The notes: generated by a model from the letters alone, not told the origin. Numbered from the stretch's first letter, positions 17,961 through 27,230 are shown. The stretch: 64,000 nt of DNA from Spirosoma telluris (GCA_003259005.1 QLII01000001.1:7307001-7371000); one strand, 5' to 3'. Translations and numbers: made by a program.

Positions 17961-18854
17961 TCACAGTAACGCTGCCCGACGGGCTTTTTTTAGGATTAAT
18001 TGCTCTGAAACAATAGGCGTTGCTCCGCGTTGGGTAGCTACATAGGCACCCGCTGCACAGGCAAACTCCAGTATTTTCTTCGGCGTTTCGCCCTGTAAGG
18101 TTTTGTATAGGAAAGCGGCCAGAAAGGAGTCTCCGCTCCCGATCGTGTCCTCTACCTTCACGTTGAAGCCCGGATGCTCAGCGAAGCCATCGTTAGTAAG
18201 CATAATCGCTCCGTTTTCGCCCCGGGTTACGCAGACTGTCTTCAGCTTAAACCGGTCGCGAAGGTATTGCATCGCATCGCGTTCGGCTAGCGGACCTGTA
18301 TACCACCCAACAATTTCGGCTAGTTCATTATGATTAATTTTCAGTATATCGGCTTTTTGCAACAAATAAGTCACCTCCAATGGCGTATAATGCGGAGCAC
18401 GAAGGTTCACATCGAACACGTTTAAAGCTGCCTGATCAAGGAGTCGATTGAGTGTATTTCGGGATGTCTGACTGCGGGCGGCCAAACTGCCATACACCAG
18501 AATCGACTTCTGATAAAGGGGTTCCAGCGACGCATCGTACTCAATATGATCCCAGGCAACGGGTTGCAGAATCTTGTAAACGACTTCGTTGCGGTCGGTC
18601 AGGTTGGCTTTGGCAATGCCGGTCAGGTGAGTGGCTCCCAGTTGGACATAGGCAGTTGGCAGGTGCTTCTCCCGTAAAAACTCTAATAATTCACGGCCCA
18701 GGGCATCATTACCCACCCGACTAATCAGTTGAGCAGTCAACCCGAAATTCCGTAAGTGAACGGCTACGTTCATAGGTGCTCCACCCGGCTGCTTGCTGGT
18801 TGGTAATACGTCCCAGAGAATTTCGCCAAAGCAAATGACTGTCGTTGATGTCAT
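17961..18854 (-). CDS. PfkB-family sugar kinase, probable fructokinase
   Basis: Ribokinase-fold kinase of 297 residues. N-terminal PfkB features: CFGEILWDVLP, PGGAPMNVAVHLRNFG. C-terminal signature with the catalytic Asp: DTIGSGDSFLAAF (about 238-250). The GAPMN/NVAVHL pattern and length fit fructokinases; the product would be fructose 6-phosphate, but specificity is inferred from the family and from the sugar transporter and mannitol dehydrogenase remnant beside it. It follows the transporter by 12 bp in one operon. Confidence 0.85.
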   Translation of the reverse strand: MTSTTVICFGEILWDVLPTSKQPGGAPMNVAVHLRNFGLTAQLISRVGNDALGRELLEFLREKHLPTAYVQLGATHLTGIAKANLTDRNEVVYKILQPVAWDHIEYDASLEPLYQKSILVYGSLAARSQTSRNTLNRLLDQAALNVFDVNLRAPHYTPLEVTYLLQKADILKINHNELAEIVGWYTGPLAERDAMQYLRDRFKLKTVCVTRGENGAIMLTNDGFAEHPGFNVKVEDTIGSGDSFLAAFLYKTLQGETPKKILEFACAAGAYVATQRGATPIVSEQLILKKARRAALL

Positions 18855-18866
18855 GGCCGAGAAAGA

Positions 18867-20191
18867 TTAATGGACAACGAATGTTTTTTCAATTTGTTCT
18901 AAACTAGTCCCTTTGGTTTCGGGCATTAGACGCACCACGAACAGAAGCTGTAAGACCATCATGATGGTGAAGAACAAAAATGTGTTTCCACCGCCTGCAT
19001 GCTCGGCAAAATAGGGAAAGGTAAAGGTGATAATTGCGGCCATCAGCCAGTGGGTAAAACTTCCCAGCGACTGGCCACTGGCGCGCACTTCATTCGGAAA
19101 GATTTCGGAAATAAACACCCAGATAACCGCGCCCTGTGAGAAGCCAAAGAAGGCGATATAGCCAAAAAGCAATAGAGGTACGGTCATCCCACTAAAGTCC
19201 TGTACGTAGAAGGCTCTGGCCACTAAAGCCAGTGTTACGATCAAACCAACCGACCCAATTTTCATGAGTGTCCGGCGACCAAATCGGTCAATCAGGTTCA
19301 TCGAAATCATGGTAAAAATGAGATTGACTAAACCCACCCCTGCGGATGATAACAGCGCCGAACTCTTGCCGAGGCCGGTCATTTCGAAAATCCGGGGGGC
19401 GTAATAAATGATGGCGTTGATACCCGACACCTGGTTGAAAACGGCAAACAGTACTGCCAGCATAATGGGCGTTTTATGGCTTATTGAAAACAAGCGGGTC
19501 GATCCTTCGATCTGGTGATTGCTTTGTTGAATATCAATCAGCGTTTGTCTGGCCGTTGCGGGGTCAATCATTTCCAGAACCTGAAGGGCTTCAGCGACCC
19601 GGCCTTCTTTCAGCAACAACCAACGCGGGCTTTCGGGAATGTTGAGAACGGCAATCAGGAAAATCAAGGAGGGGAGGGCCTGTACCCCCAGCATCCAACG
19701 CCATGACTCCGCACCAAGTCCCTGCAGTAGGAAGTTAGACAGGTAGGCAATCAGGATACCCAATACAACATTGAACTGGAACAAGGCCACGAGCCGTCCT
19801 CGTGATTTGGCAGGCGAAATTTCGGTAATGTACATAGGGGCCGCTACCGAAGATGCTCCCACGCCCAAACCACCCAAAAAACGAAAGACAAGGAAAATGG
19901 TCCAGTCGGTAGCCAGTGCTGTTCCGATAGAAGCGGCCAAATAGAGAACAGCGATCCAGAAAAGCGTTGTTTTTCGGCCAAAGGTTTCGGCAGGAATGCC
20001 CCCAGCATAGAGCCAATTACGGTGCCAATCAGGGCGATGGAAACCGTCAGGCCGTGTTCCCAAACGTTGAGACTCCACAAGGATTGTAAGGACTGCTCAA
20101 CCCCCGAGATAACGGCGGTGTCGAAGCCGAAGAGGAAACCGCCCAGCGCGGCAGTGATTGACCAAACGAAAATACGTTGCTTCTGACTCAT
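18867..20191 (-). CDS. Sugar porter family MFS transporter (one apparent frameshift)
   Basis: Twelve-helix proton/sugar symporter of the XylE/GLUT family, about 441 residues repaired. It starts MSQKQRIFVW with GGFLFGFDTAVISGV in TM1. Other family motifs are PESPRWLLLKEGR before the central loop, DRFGRRTLM between TM8 and TM9, and PETKGTSLEQIE at the C-terminus. The frame breaks in a five-base C run at 19999-20003 (plus strand); one more base joins IGSMLGG to IPAETFGRKTTLF. The likely substrate is fructose or another hexose, from the adjoining kinase. Confidence 0.9.
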
Positions 20192-20232
20192 AAATTGATC
20201 GGATGAACCGAGCTACCAGTCGGTTCATGAGT

Positions 20233-20265
20233 CAAACTTACAGAACGTATTTATGGGAAACGTTT
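20233..20265 (-). promoter_or_regulatory. Promoter with LacI-like operator for the sugar transporter operon
   Basis: Minus-strand TAAGTTTG (plus 20233-20240) matches the -7 consensus. The -33 box is weak, and the palindrome AAACGTTT (plus 20258-20265), a common LacI-family half-site core, overlaps it, suggesting repression. No LacI gene is in the window. Confidence 0.45.
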
Positions 20266-20382
20266 TAGAAACTGTTCAATTAATTGTAAATAAAAACAAA
20301 TAGTTAACTATATGAAAATCAATTGTTTGTGTAAAGTAATTTAGCCGAATTTTAAGTTTTGTTACGGCGATTTTTGATTTTG

Positions 20383-21338
20383 TTACGACGCATTCCTGGC
20401 TGGAGTGAGGGCGTCTACGCGATATCCCACACCATGCACCGCCACGATCCGAATACTGGGATCATCCTGAAGCATTTTTCGCAAGCGCGAGACAAACACA
20501 TCGACACTGCGTCCCACAATAATACCCTCATCCTCCCAAACCGATTTAAGAATGAAGTCCCGCTCCACGACCTGATTGAGGTGGGCAATAAAAAACTTGA
20601 GCAATTTTGCTTCCCGATAGGTTAAATTGTATTGATGAGTTCCTGAGTGTAGGAGTTGCCTTGCAGGTTCGAAACTTGAGTTACCAAACTTTATTCGATC
20701 CGTTTCTGAAGGAACGATCTCCGGCGCTATAGGCGCTATAGGTACACTGATGTTGTTTGTTGATCGCTTCCAGGCGACGTAACCAAGCCCCGTCAGTAAA
20801 CCACCCAATGCCAGTATCCACCAGGTGGCTAGTGGCTGGGGGATGCTGTTTCGGGAGCAGCAAAGGTGACCTGTAATATATAGCAACCCGGTGCCTGTTG
20901 CCGTCCTTTGCAGGGCACTTCCTTCTTGTCGATTAGGTCCTGAAAAGTATACCCCAGCAGCAATTCGCCCTGAGCGCAGTCTAGCACCGCCACATCGTAA
21001 TTGGCCTTAATACCGTGCACATTGAATGATTCCTGGAGCAAAACGGGCAGTTGGCCGTAGTCGAACGAACGCTCAATACGCACCTGGAAGATCTGCGCAT
21101 TGGGTTGTTGTATGGGCTGAATGCGAGAGGTAGAATCCCCTGATTTGAGCAGCAGATGGTGTACAGTGCGCCGAAGAGCCAGATTCACTTTTTGGGAAAA
21201 CCGCTGGTTGTCGGTTACCGTTTGGGCGGGTGTTAACCACGCAAACTGCGTACAGAGCAACCCGACTAACACGAGGCTCACCATTCCGATTATCCGCACC
21301 GATTTTCTCATAAACATCACATAAGTAGTAGTAAACAC
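20383..21338 (-). CDS. Membrane-anchored winged-helix regulator (one apparent frameshift)
   Basis: One-component regulator of about 318 residues repaired. An N-terminal signal/TM (IIGMVSLVLVGLLCTQFAWL) is followed by a periplasmic domain to about 170, a second TM (WWILALGGLLTGLGYVAW), and a C-terminal OmpR-type winged helix (LTYREAKLLKFFIAHLNQVV, RSVDVFVSRLRKML, AVHGVGYRVD). This is the reverse of CadC/ToxR, where the DNA-binding domain is N-terminal. A five-base G run at 20838-20842 (plus) needs one more base to join ETASP to QPLATWW. Start could be 21338 or MRKSV at 21311. Two small secreted proteins are encoded just upstream on the same strand. Confidence 0.8.
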
Positions 21339-21400
21339 AGAGTCACAAAGAACACAGAAAAGATGTCTTCATTCTTTGTGCCCTCTGTGTCTCTGCGTTC
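21334..21400. repeat. Intergenic palindrome of the CACAGAG type
   Basis: Left arm AACACAGAGTCACAAAGAAC and right arm TTCTTTGTGCCCTCTGTGTC pair imperfectly around GATGTCTTCA. It lies between the secreted-protein gene and the regulator gene; similar sequences are common intergenic repeats in several phyla. Confidence 0.7.
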
Positions 21401-21413
21401 AATATAATCATAA

Positions 21414-21881
21414 TCAACATCCTGGCGCAATTCCGTTAATCGGGAAGAAAAGCCAGTTCGGAGGAAGACACGAGTTGAGCGGTTTCAGCTTAATAACGCG
21501 CTTTGCTGCCAAATCCGTTTTTCTCACCGGCTCAATAATCAGGTCGTCGCCGGGACGAGCCAGCGCCAGCACGGCCGAAACGTCAATGTCGTAGTATACC
21601 GGTTGCGTATTGTCTGATACACTCGGGGTGACAACCGCACCTGCTCGTTTAAGGTAAATTCGGAAAGGAATCTTTGTGGCTTCTTTCGATTCAGGATCTT
21701 CGTCTACAACGGCCAGCATCCCGCGACTAGATAGGGAAAAGCTGCTGTAATTCAACGGCTTCCCATTCAGCGTTAGTGGGTTACCATAGAAATTACGTTT
21801 TTCATGTGCCTGTACAGGTTTGCTATTCAGGAGCAAGGTTACCAAAACCACCAGGTTCAGTAGGTGAATGAGCTTATTCAT
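21414..21881 (-). CDS. Small secreted protein, paralogue of the next gene upstream
   Basis: Protein of 155 residues with a clear signal peptide (LIHLLNLVVLVTLLLNSKPVQA). The mature part has an IPFRIYLKRAGAVV strand, a DIDVSAVLALARPGDDLIIE region and a C-terminal Cys pair (C144 and the last residue). The order of elements parallels the protein at 22025-22435 (IAFKIAIRDKATQ, IQRVLAKCQKGDHIVLLTLD), so the two look like distant paralogues. Function unknown. It lies directly upstream of the membrane-anchored regulator. Confidence 0.6.
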   Translation of the reverse strand: MNKLIHLLNLVVLVTLLLNSKPVQAHEKRNFYGNPLTLNGKPLNYSSFSLSSRGMLAVVDEDPESKEATKIPFRIYLKRAGAVVTPSVSDNTQPVYYDIDVSAVLALARPGDDLIIEPVRKTDLAAKRVIKLKPLNSCLPPNWLFFPINGIAPGC

Positions 21882-21896
21882 TGAGAGAGAGAATTA

Positions 21897-21979
21897 ATAT
21901 AGAACACTGATTTTTATGATGTTATGATTTTCGAAATAAATCATAACATCATCCTATAGATCATAAAGATCTGTGTTCC
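21897..21979. repeat. AACGCTGATTTTTATGA-type palindrome, copy 1
   Basis: AGAACACTGATTTTTATGAT begins the left arm; the right arm ends in ATCATAAAGATCTGTGTTC, with an inner stem TGATGTTATGA/TCATAACATCA. Same family as 25014-25090. Confidence 0.75.
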
Positions 21980-22024
21980 ATCAATGATGAATAGGTACGT
22001 AAATTAGTTGGGATAAAGAGCCGA

Positions 22025-22435
22025 TCACTGCACTAGTATCTCATTATGCGGTAAGGCATATGAATCGTCCAGGGTTAGCAGCACAATATGATCGCCTTTT
22101 TGGCATTTGGCGAGCACTCTCTGGATAGGCACCTGCTTAAATTCCTCCTTCGAAAAAAGAGCCAGCGTTTGGGTAGCCTTATCGCGGATAGCGATTTTGA
22201 ATGCAATTCGATCAACAGCCTTGCTCTCGGTAGGCGACAGCTCGACGGTATTTACGGTTAGTTCGCCCCTGGCCGTAGCAGGTAAACGACACGTTCCTTT
22301 GGTTGTGTATTCATTGACAATCATTTTACTGCCGACAAAAGCTGCCGTACAGTTCTTGAACGTTTGCTGAGCAACGCATAGATTCGTCAGCGTGCAGCTC
22401 AAGGCGATGAGTACCAGTTGCAATCCATTTCTCAT
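22025..22435 (-). CDS. Small secreted protein, paralogue of 21414-21881
   Basis: Protein of 136 residues with a signal peptide (GLQLVLIALSCTLTNLCVAQ). The mature chain has three Cys (in FKNCTAAFVG, KGTCRLPA and LAKCQKGD) and a beta-rich pattern. A shared element order with 21414-21881 suggests common ancestry. No known family comes to mind. Both genes may be read with the regulator at 20383, though palindromic repeats separate each gene. Confidence 0.6.
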   Translation of the reverse strand: MRNGLQLVLIALSCTLTNLCVAQQTFKNCTAAFVGSKMIVNEYTTKGTCRLPATARGELTVNTVELSPTESKAVDRIAFKIAIRDKATQTLALFSKEEFKQVPIQRVLAKCQKGDHIVLLTLDDSYALPHNEILVQ

Positions 22436-22564
22436 GATGTTTCGTGTTTAATTCGTGATCAGACAAATGTATAGACCCACTGGTCTTCAGGGAGTAAAGG
22501 TCTGTAAAACCTTGTAAAGGAATTGTAAAACCTTCCGTTTGCCGTTTATGACAGGATTTATGCA

Positions 22565-22617
22565 AACGCTGTGCCCCGGTTTACTCAAGCATTATGAGTA
22601 AACCGGGGCACAGCGTT
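22565..22617 (-). terminator. Strong hairpin terminator of the DUF983 gene
   Basis: Perfect 23-bp inverted repeat (AACGCTGTGCCCCGGTTTAC... at 22565-22587 and 22595-22617), 20 bp beyond the DUF983 stop. No T tract. Confidence 0.7.
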
Positions 22618-22637
22618 CCGTAAAAGACGTATCTAAA

Positions 22638-23030
22638 TTACCCCTGGGTTGGCATCTCCGTTTTGTGCTGTGGCTTCGGAGCTATAAATAAGGTCAGCCA
22701 GGTACGGCGAGCCATCCGAAAGAAGTAGGGTGTCAACAGGATTAGTGTGGGCATCAATCCTATCAGATAATAGTTCACATCTATCTGTAACCACTGCACA
22801 ACTATGAAAAATGTGAGTAGGGTGTAGATCGTATAAAAGGCATAACTCACAAACATGGAAGCCCAATAAAAACCGGGTTCAGGCATGAAGTTTTCGCCAC
22901 AATGTGGGCAATGCTCATGCATTTTATCGAAGTTTTTACTGAAGGCGCTATTGCTAACGAAGAAATTACCTTGATGACAACGGGGGCATTTATTAAATAC
23001 AACGCTGTATAATCGACTATCGGTAGACAT
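22638..23030 (-). CDS. DUF983 family membrane protein
   Basis: Protein of 130 residues. Two zinc-ribbon knuckles (CPRCHQG near 15 and CPHCGENF near 41) precede two membrane segments (about 58-78 and 86-102), the usual DUF983 architecture. The role is unknown in Bacteroidota; some alphaproteobacterial relatives lie near cytochrome oxidase genes. No such neighbours here. Confidence 0.85.
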   Translation of the reverse strand: MSTDSRLYSVVFNKCPRCHQGNFFVSNSAFSKNFDKMHEHCPHCGENFMPEPGFYWASMFVSYAFYTIYTLLTFFIVVQWLQIDVNYYLIGLMPTLILLTPYFFRMARRTWLTLFIAPKPQHKTEMPTQG

Positions 23031-23157
23031 GGCTTAGGAGCGACTTGGCAGACAGTTTTGTCTGAAAATAAACTGTTGCTCGGGCAGTTTTTACAGTACA
23101 AAGGTAACAGCCTGTCAACGTTGCAGAAATGACAAACCAAGCCATGTATGGTACAAA

Positions 23158-24027
23158 TCAACGATCAGGCAAGATTGACTGCCGGAATTCGGCAGGTGTC
23201 TGACCCGTTGTTTTTTTGAAAAACCGCACAAAATAAGAAGGGTCGTCGAAGCCTACCTGGAAAGCAATCTCTTTAATGGATTGGGGCGTATGCGTCAACA
23301 AGCGCTGCGCTTCAATAATGATTCGGTCATGCAGGAGTTGACTGGCTGTTTTTCCCAGCACTTTTTTACAGATATGATTGAGGTAATTTGGCGTCAGGTT
23401 CATTTGATCGGCATAGTCACGAACCTCCCGAACAGTCAGAAACTGACGCTCAATCAACTCTTCATAATCCCGAATCCGGTCGTAGAGATGGGTATCGGTG
23501 CCAATCCATTGCTGATTATAGAGTCGGTTGGCATGCTCAAGCAGGATATGTACAAACGACAGAAATACATCGGTCCGGTTGGGCTGCTGATTTTCATATT
23601 CCTTGTACGCATACGAAAACAGGTCGCTGAAGAGTGCCTGCTGATCGGTTAGTTCCAGTAATGGCTGGTGCTGATGTGAATGGAAAAAAGGATATTGATA
23701 CAGGCGGTTTCCAAATCGTCCCCGAAAGAAATTAGCGTCGAAAAACAGATTATATCCCTGAACATCAGGCGACAATTGCCAGCTATGTACCTGGCCGGGC
23801 GTTAAGAAGTAAAGCTGGGACGGGCCGATCTGGTATGTTCTGAAGTCGATGGTATGGGTTCCGCTTCCCTGAACGATCCACATCAACAGGTAAAATGTAT
23901 GCGAATGAGGGTTATCGATTCCCTTAAATTCCTGCACCAGTTTCTCTAACCGGGTCATGTAGAAGAGCGCATTCGGCTCATGGCGCGGGAACGACTGAAG
24001 CTTATAAACAGGAACGGGTAGCGACAT
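23158..24027 (-). CDS. AraC-family transcriptional regulator
   Basis: Protein of 289 residues: an N-terminal cupin-like sensing domain (HTFYLLMWIVQGSGTHTIDF, FLTPGQVHSWQL) and a C-terminal pair of HTH motifs (LTPNYLNHICKKVLGKTASQ and IKEIAFQVGFDDPSYFVRFF). AraC proteins bind paired direct half-sites and usually activate nearby genes. The target is unknown. It is separated from the SDR gene upstream by a hairpin and an AATGTAAAATG-type repeat. Confidence 0.92.
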   Translation of the reverse strand: MSLPVPVYKLQSFPRHEPNALFYMTRLEKLVQEFKGIDNPHSHTFYLLMWIVQGSGTHTIDFRTYQIGPSQLYFLTPGQVHSWQLSPDVQGYNLFFDANFFRGRFGNRLYQYPFFHSHQHQPLLELTDQQALFSDLFSYAYKEYENQQPNRTDVFLSFVHILLEHANRLYNQQWIGTDTHLYDRIRDYEELIERQFLTVREVRDYADQMNLTPNYLNHICKKVLGKTASQLLHDRIIIEAQRLLTHTPQSIKEIAFQVGFDDPSYFVRFFKKTTGQTPAEFRQSILPDR

Positions 24028-24044
24028 ACGATAGCGTTAACAGT

Positions 24045-24086
24045 AAGTCTGGTTGGGTAAAGTCGACTTCACCCAACCAGACTTTT
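24045..24086 (-). terminator. Hairpin between AraC and SDR genes
   Basis: AAGTCTGGTTGGGT / ACCCAACCAGACTT, 14 bp, perfect. It could end the SDR transcript; the following repeat at 24117-24257 lies between it and the SDR stop. Confidence 0.6.
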
Positions 24087-24116
24087 AGAAAGAACGCTCA
24101 ATAATAGTCACTTTAA

Positions 24117-24257
24117 ATAAATGAATCGTGGATAATGTACAATGAATAATGTAAAATGAATAATGTAAAATCAGGACCGTTGGACGGAAAAGTGCCTTTT
24201 GGTTAAGAGAACCCATTAGTCATTGTCCATTTTACATTATTCATTATCCATTTATTT
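24117..24257. repeat. AATGTAAAATGAATAATG-type palindrome, copy 1
   Basis: Long imperfect inverted repeat. The left part has three iterations of AATAATGTAAAATG-like units; the right arm is CATTGTCCATTTTACATTAT... A shorter relative is at 27114-27198. Confidence 0.75.
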
Positions 24258-24259
24258 AT

Positions 24260-24997
24260 CTAGGCATTCATAGCAGCCAGCGCACCAGATGGAGACGAAA
24301 GCGACAAGGCATAAATCTGGGCTGTGTTCCCCACATGGATTTCGTATTCGTTGTTTTCCAGCGCGTTGAACAAATCGTCGGCAACTACCGAGGGCGCAAT
24401 TCCATTGGCTCCGCCAATTGCCTGCGAGAAATCAGTATTGACTAGGGGAGGCATTAGTTCAAAGACTTTTGTCGTTGAACTTCGTTCCAGCGTAATACGC
24501 AACGACTGGGTATACGAGTGCAAAGCCGCCTTGCTAGCTGCGTAGGTAGGCAATGTATGGCCAGGCACAAGTGCCACAATAGACGATACATTCACAATAG
24601 CTGATTCTTCCTGTTTACCTAATGAGGGTATCAGTTTTTCGGTGAGTCGGATAATCGAAAGGTAATTGGTGAGCATTTCTTCACGTGCCTTATCGAAGGC
24701 ATTTGCCTCTGCCTCCAGCTTATAGTAAAATGCATTCCCGGCATTATTGATCAGAATATTCAGATTCGGGAAGTCGGTGTGCAGTTGGTCCACCAGCCGG
24801 TTAACATCCTCTTCACTCGTTACGTCACAGGCAATAGCCGTAACGTGTTGAAGTTGCGCAGCCGCTTTTTGCAGGCGGTCTTCATTTCTTCCGGTGATAA
24901 TTACATGGTTACCTTTCTGGTCGAACAGCTTCGCGATTTCGAAGCCGATACCGGCACTTCCGCCAGTAATTAAGATGGTATTCTGAGTCGTTTTCAT
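24260..24997 (-). CDS. Short-chain dehydrogenase/reductase (DltE-like)
   Basis: Oxidoreductase of 245 residues with a Rossmann fold: cofactor loop TGGSAGIGFE (12-21), NNAGNA, the catalytic Ser in VNVSSIVAL (about 143) and YAASKAA with Tyr and Lys (about 155-159). Arg in TGRNEDR suggests NADP(H). The substrate is unknown. A TetR gene lies upstream on the same strand, and a palindrome suited to a TetR protein is in the promoter region. Confidence 0.88.
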   Translation of the reverse strand: MKTTQNTILITGGSAGIGFEIAKLFDQKGNHVIITGRNEDRLQKAAAQLQHVTAIACDVTSEEDVNRLVDQLHTDFPNLNILINNAGNAFYYKLEAEANAFDKAREEMLTNYLSIIRLTEKLIPSLGKQEESAIVNVSSIVALVPGHTLPTYAASKAALHSYTQSLRITLERSSTTKVFELMPPLVNTDFSQAIGGANGIAPSVVADDLFNALENNEYEIHVGNTAQIYALSLSSPSGALAAMNA

Positions 24998-25013
24998 TGA
25001 TATTGACAGTGTA

Positions 25014-25090
25014 AATAGAACGCTGATTTTTATGACGATTATGATCGGTTATGTCAAAAATATAACCATCATAAAAATCAGCGTTCTGTT
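25014..25090. repeat. AACGCTGATTTTTATGA-type palindrome, copy 2
   Basis: Arms AGAACGCTGATTTTTATGA and TCATAAAAATCAGCGTTCT are nearly perfect; an inner stem GGTTAT/ATAACC follows. It lies in the SDR leader. Confidence 0.85.
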
Positions 25091-25107
25091 GTTAGCTGTG
25101 GTTAAAA

Positions 25108-25140
25108 TACCAATCGGTATATTTTAGTTCAAAAAATTTT
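25108..25140 (-). promoter_or_regulatory. Candidate TetR operator in the SDR promoter
   Basis: ATACCAATCGGTAT is an imperfect palindrome of the kind bound by TetR/AcrR regulators. On the minus strand it sits between TTTG and TATTTTAA spaced 20 bp apart, so a bound repressor would block the promoter. Confidence 0.5.
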
Positions 25141-25740
25141 ATGTTTTTATTTGGGTGATCAACAGCTCAACCGTTTTCAGAATTTTATTCAGGCTGGTTG
25201 GGTCGTTCGTCACTTTGGCAATCATAATTCCTCCTTCAATCAGCGCGATCATCGACAGGGCCGTTTGTTCGGGGGTGGTATCCGCTTTAAATTCACCGGC
25301 GGCTATCCCCCCCGAATGAGCTCGATCAGCCGTTTTTTCCAGGTAAGAATCGCTTTGGCTGCTCTATCTTTCAGTAGGTTATTGGTATCGTCGGCATCAA
25401 TGGCTGTATTTAAAATGGGGCATCCCCCTTCTGGAAAAGGGGTTCCGGTGAAACTATGGTAAACCTGTGCGTAAACGAGCAGCTTCTTATGGAACGAAGT
25501 CTCACGGTCAAGCCTTTGTTGTATCGCCTGATTAATTTTCGAGAGATTATAATCAAAACAGGCGAGTGCTACCTCTTCCTTACTTTCAAAATTTCCGTAG
25601 ATACTCCCCTTGGTCAAACCTGTAGCTTCCGTCAGGTCAGATAAGGACGTTCCGGCATAGCCTTTTGTATTGAAAATCCCTGCCGTTGTTTCGATAATGA
25701 ACTGGCGGGTTCGTTCCGCTTTGGACAAATCGTTTTTCAT
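25139..25740 (-). CDS. TetR/AcrR-family repressor (one apparent frameshift)
   Basis: About 200 residues repaired. The N-terminal HTH is clear: RTRQFIIETTAGIFNTKGYA, GTSLSDLTEATGLTKGSIYG, NFESKEEVALACFDY. A seven-base C run at 25307-25313 (plus) breaks the frame after LIELIRGG; one more base restores IAAGEFKADTTPEQTALSMI and an end at ...LLITQIKT (25139). It probably represses itself and the downstream SDR gene. It is divergent from fabF. Confidence 0.88.
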
Positions 25741-25744
25741 ACTA

Positions 25745-25781
25745 CAAATATACCATTTAGTATTTTATTTTATTATCTTTG
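25745..25781. promoter_or_regulatory. Divergent -7 elements for tetR and fabF
   Basis: TATATTTG on the minus strand (plus 25745-25752) and TATCTTTG on the plus strand (25774-25781) both fit TAnnTTTG. The -33 boxes are not clear on either side. Confidence 0.45.
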
Positions 25782-25862
25782 CCTCCATTTTTTCCTGTTG
25801 ATCAACAATCGACTCCATTCGGATACCCGATGGATCAGTTCAGTACTTTAGTATCAACCAGT

Positions 25863-27105
25863 ATGTTACACCGAGTTGTTATTACCGGCATTGGTGCATT
25901 GACCCCGTGGGCAATGACATTCCGACGTTTTGGGAGAATGTAGTAGCGGGTCGGAGTGGAGCCGCCACCATTACTCACTTTGATGCATCTTTGTTTCGGA
26001 CGCAATTTGCCTCCGAACTCAAAAATTACAATCCTTCGTCCTATCTAAGTCATTCCGACATCAAACGAACCGATCCGTTCACCCAGTACGCGCTCATAGC
26101 GTCCGACCAGGCTATCAAGGATTCGGGGTTTGATCTGGCTCAAATGGACCCTTTCGATGTGGGTGTCATCTGGGGATCGGGCCAGGGTGGTATGGAAACA
26201 TTTGAACAACAGGTAACCGAGTATGTACAGGGCAATGGCCAGCCCCGGTTTAGCCCGTTCTTTGTCCCAAACTGATTGTCAACATGGCGTCGGGTATGAT
26301 TTCGATCCGAAATGGCTACATGGGGATTAACTATACCACAGTTTCTGCCTGCGCGACCTCCAATACAGCTATCATGGATGCCTTTACCTATATCCGACTG
26401 GGGAAAGCTAAGATAATCGTAACCGGCGGTTCCGAAGCCCCCATTACACCGGCTTCTTTTGGTGGCTTCAGCGCTCTTAAAGCCATGTCGACCCGCAACG
26501 ATGACCCACTGACAGCATCACGGCCTTTCGATGTTCATCGGGATGGGTTTGTGATGGCCGAAGGAGCAGGCGCACTGGTGCTGGAAGAATACGAACATGC
26601 GGTGAAACGGGGAGCAACCATCTATGGCGAAATTACAGGAGCCGCCATGACTGCCGATGCCTATCACATGACGGCCACGCACCCGGAAGGTTTAGGCGCT
26701 GCCAAAGCGATGCAACTCGCGCTGGACGAAGCTGGACTTACTATTGCCGATGTGGATTACCTGAATACACACGCTACCTCTACCTCAGTCGGTGATTTAT
26801 CCGAAATAAAGGCGGTATCAAAACTTACCGGTCCAGGCGAAACGAAGCTAAAAATCAGCGCGACCAAGTCGATCACGGGCCATTTGTTGGGAGCTGCGGG
26901 AGCCATTGAAGCGATCATCTGTCTATTATCCATGCGCGACAGCGTCATTCCTCCCACCATCAACACCACCGAACTCGACCCCGCGATTCCAAAGAATCTG
27001 TCGATTGTGTTGCAGGAGACAATCCCTGCCGATGTCCGGACAACCATGAGTAACACCTTTGGTTTCGGTGGCCATAATGGTACGGTCATTTTTCAGAAAG
27101 TGTAA
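25863..27105 (+). CDS. fabF: Beta-ketoacyl-ACP synthase II (two apparent frameshifts)
   Basis: Condensing enzyme of fatty-acid elongation, about 414 residues repaired, normal for FabF. It starts MLHRVVITGIGALTP; a missing G near 25907 hides the link to VGNDIPTFWENVVAGRSG. A missing A near 26272 hides the link from FFVPK to LIVNMASGMISI. The catalytic triad is intact: Cys in VSACATSNTA, His in NTHATSTSVGD and His in FGFGGHNGT. No acyl-carrier protein is adjacent, so it may be an extra copy with a specialised role. Divergent from tetR. Confidence 0.9.
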
Positions 27106-27113
27106 GGTAGTAA

Positions 27114-27198
27114 GCAAATGGACAATGAATAATGTAAAATGGATAATGATATTATTTTGATAATCAATATCTTGTCATTATTTATTGTCCATGTGTTT
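27114..27198. repeat. AATGTAAAATGAATAATG-type palindrome, copy 2
   Basis: Left arm AATGGACAATGAATAATG, right arm CATTATTTATTGTCCATG. Located directly after fabF and able to act as its 3' hairpin. Confidence 0.75.
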
Positions 27199-27230
27199 AC
27201 TCAGGACTGCTACCTAAAGCCTTACCGCCA

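Noticed and set aside
25863..27105. fabF and other broken genes as true pseudogenes
   Set aside because: Catalytic residues are intact, there are no large deletions, and all breaks are one-base losses of one direction.
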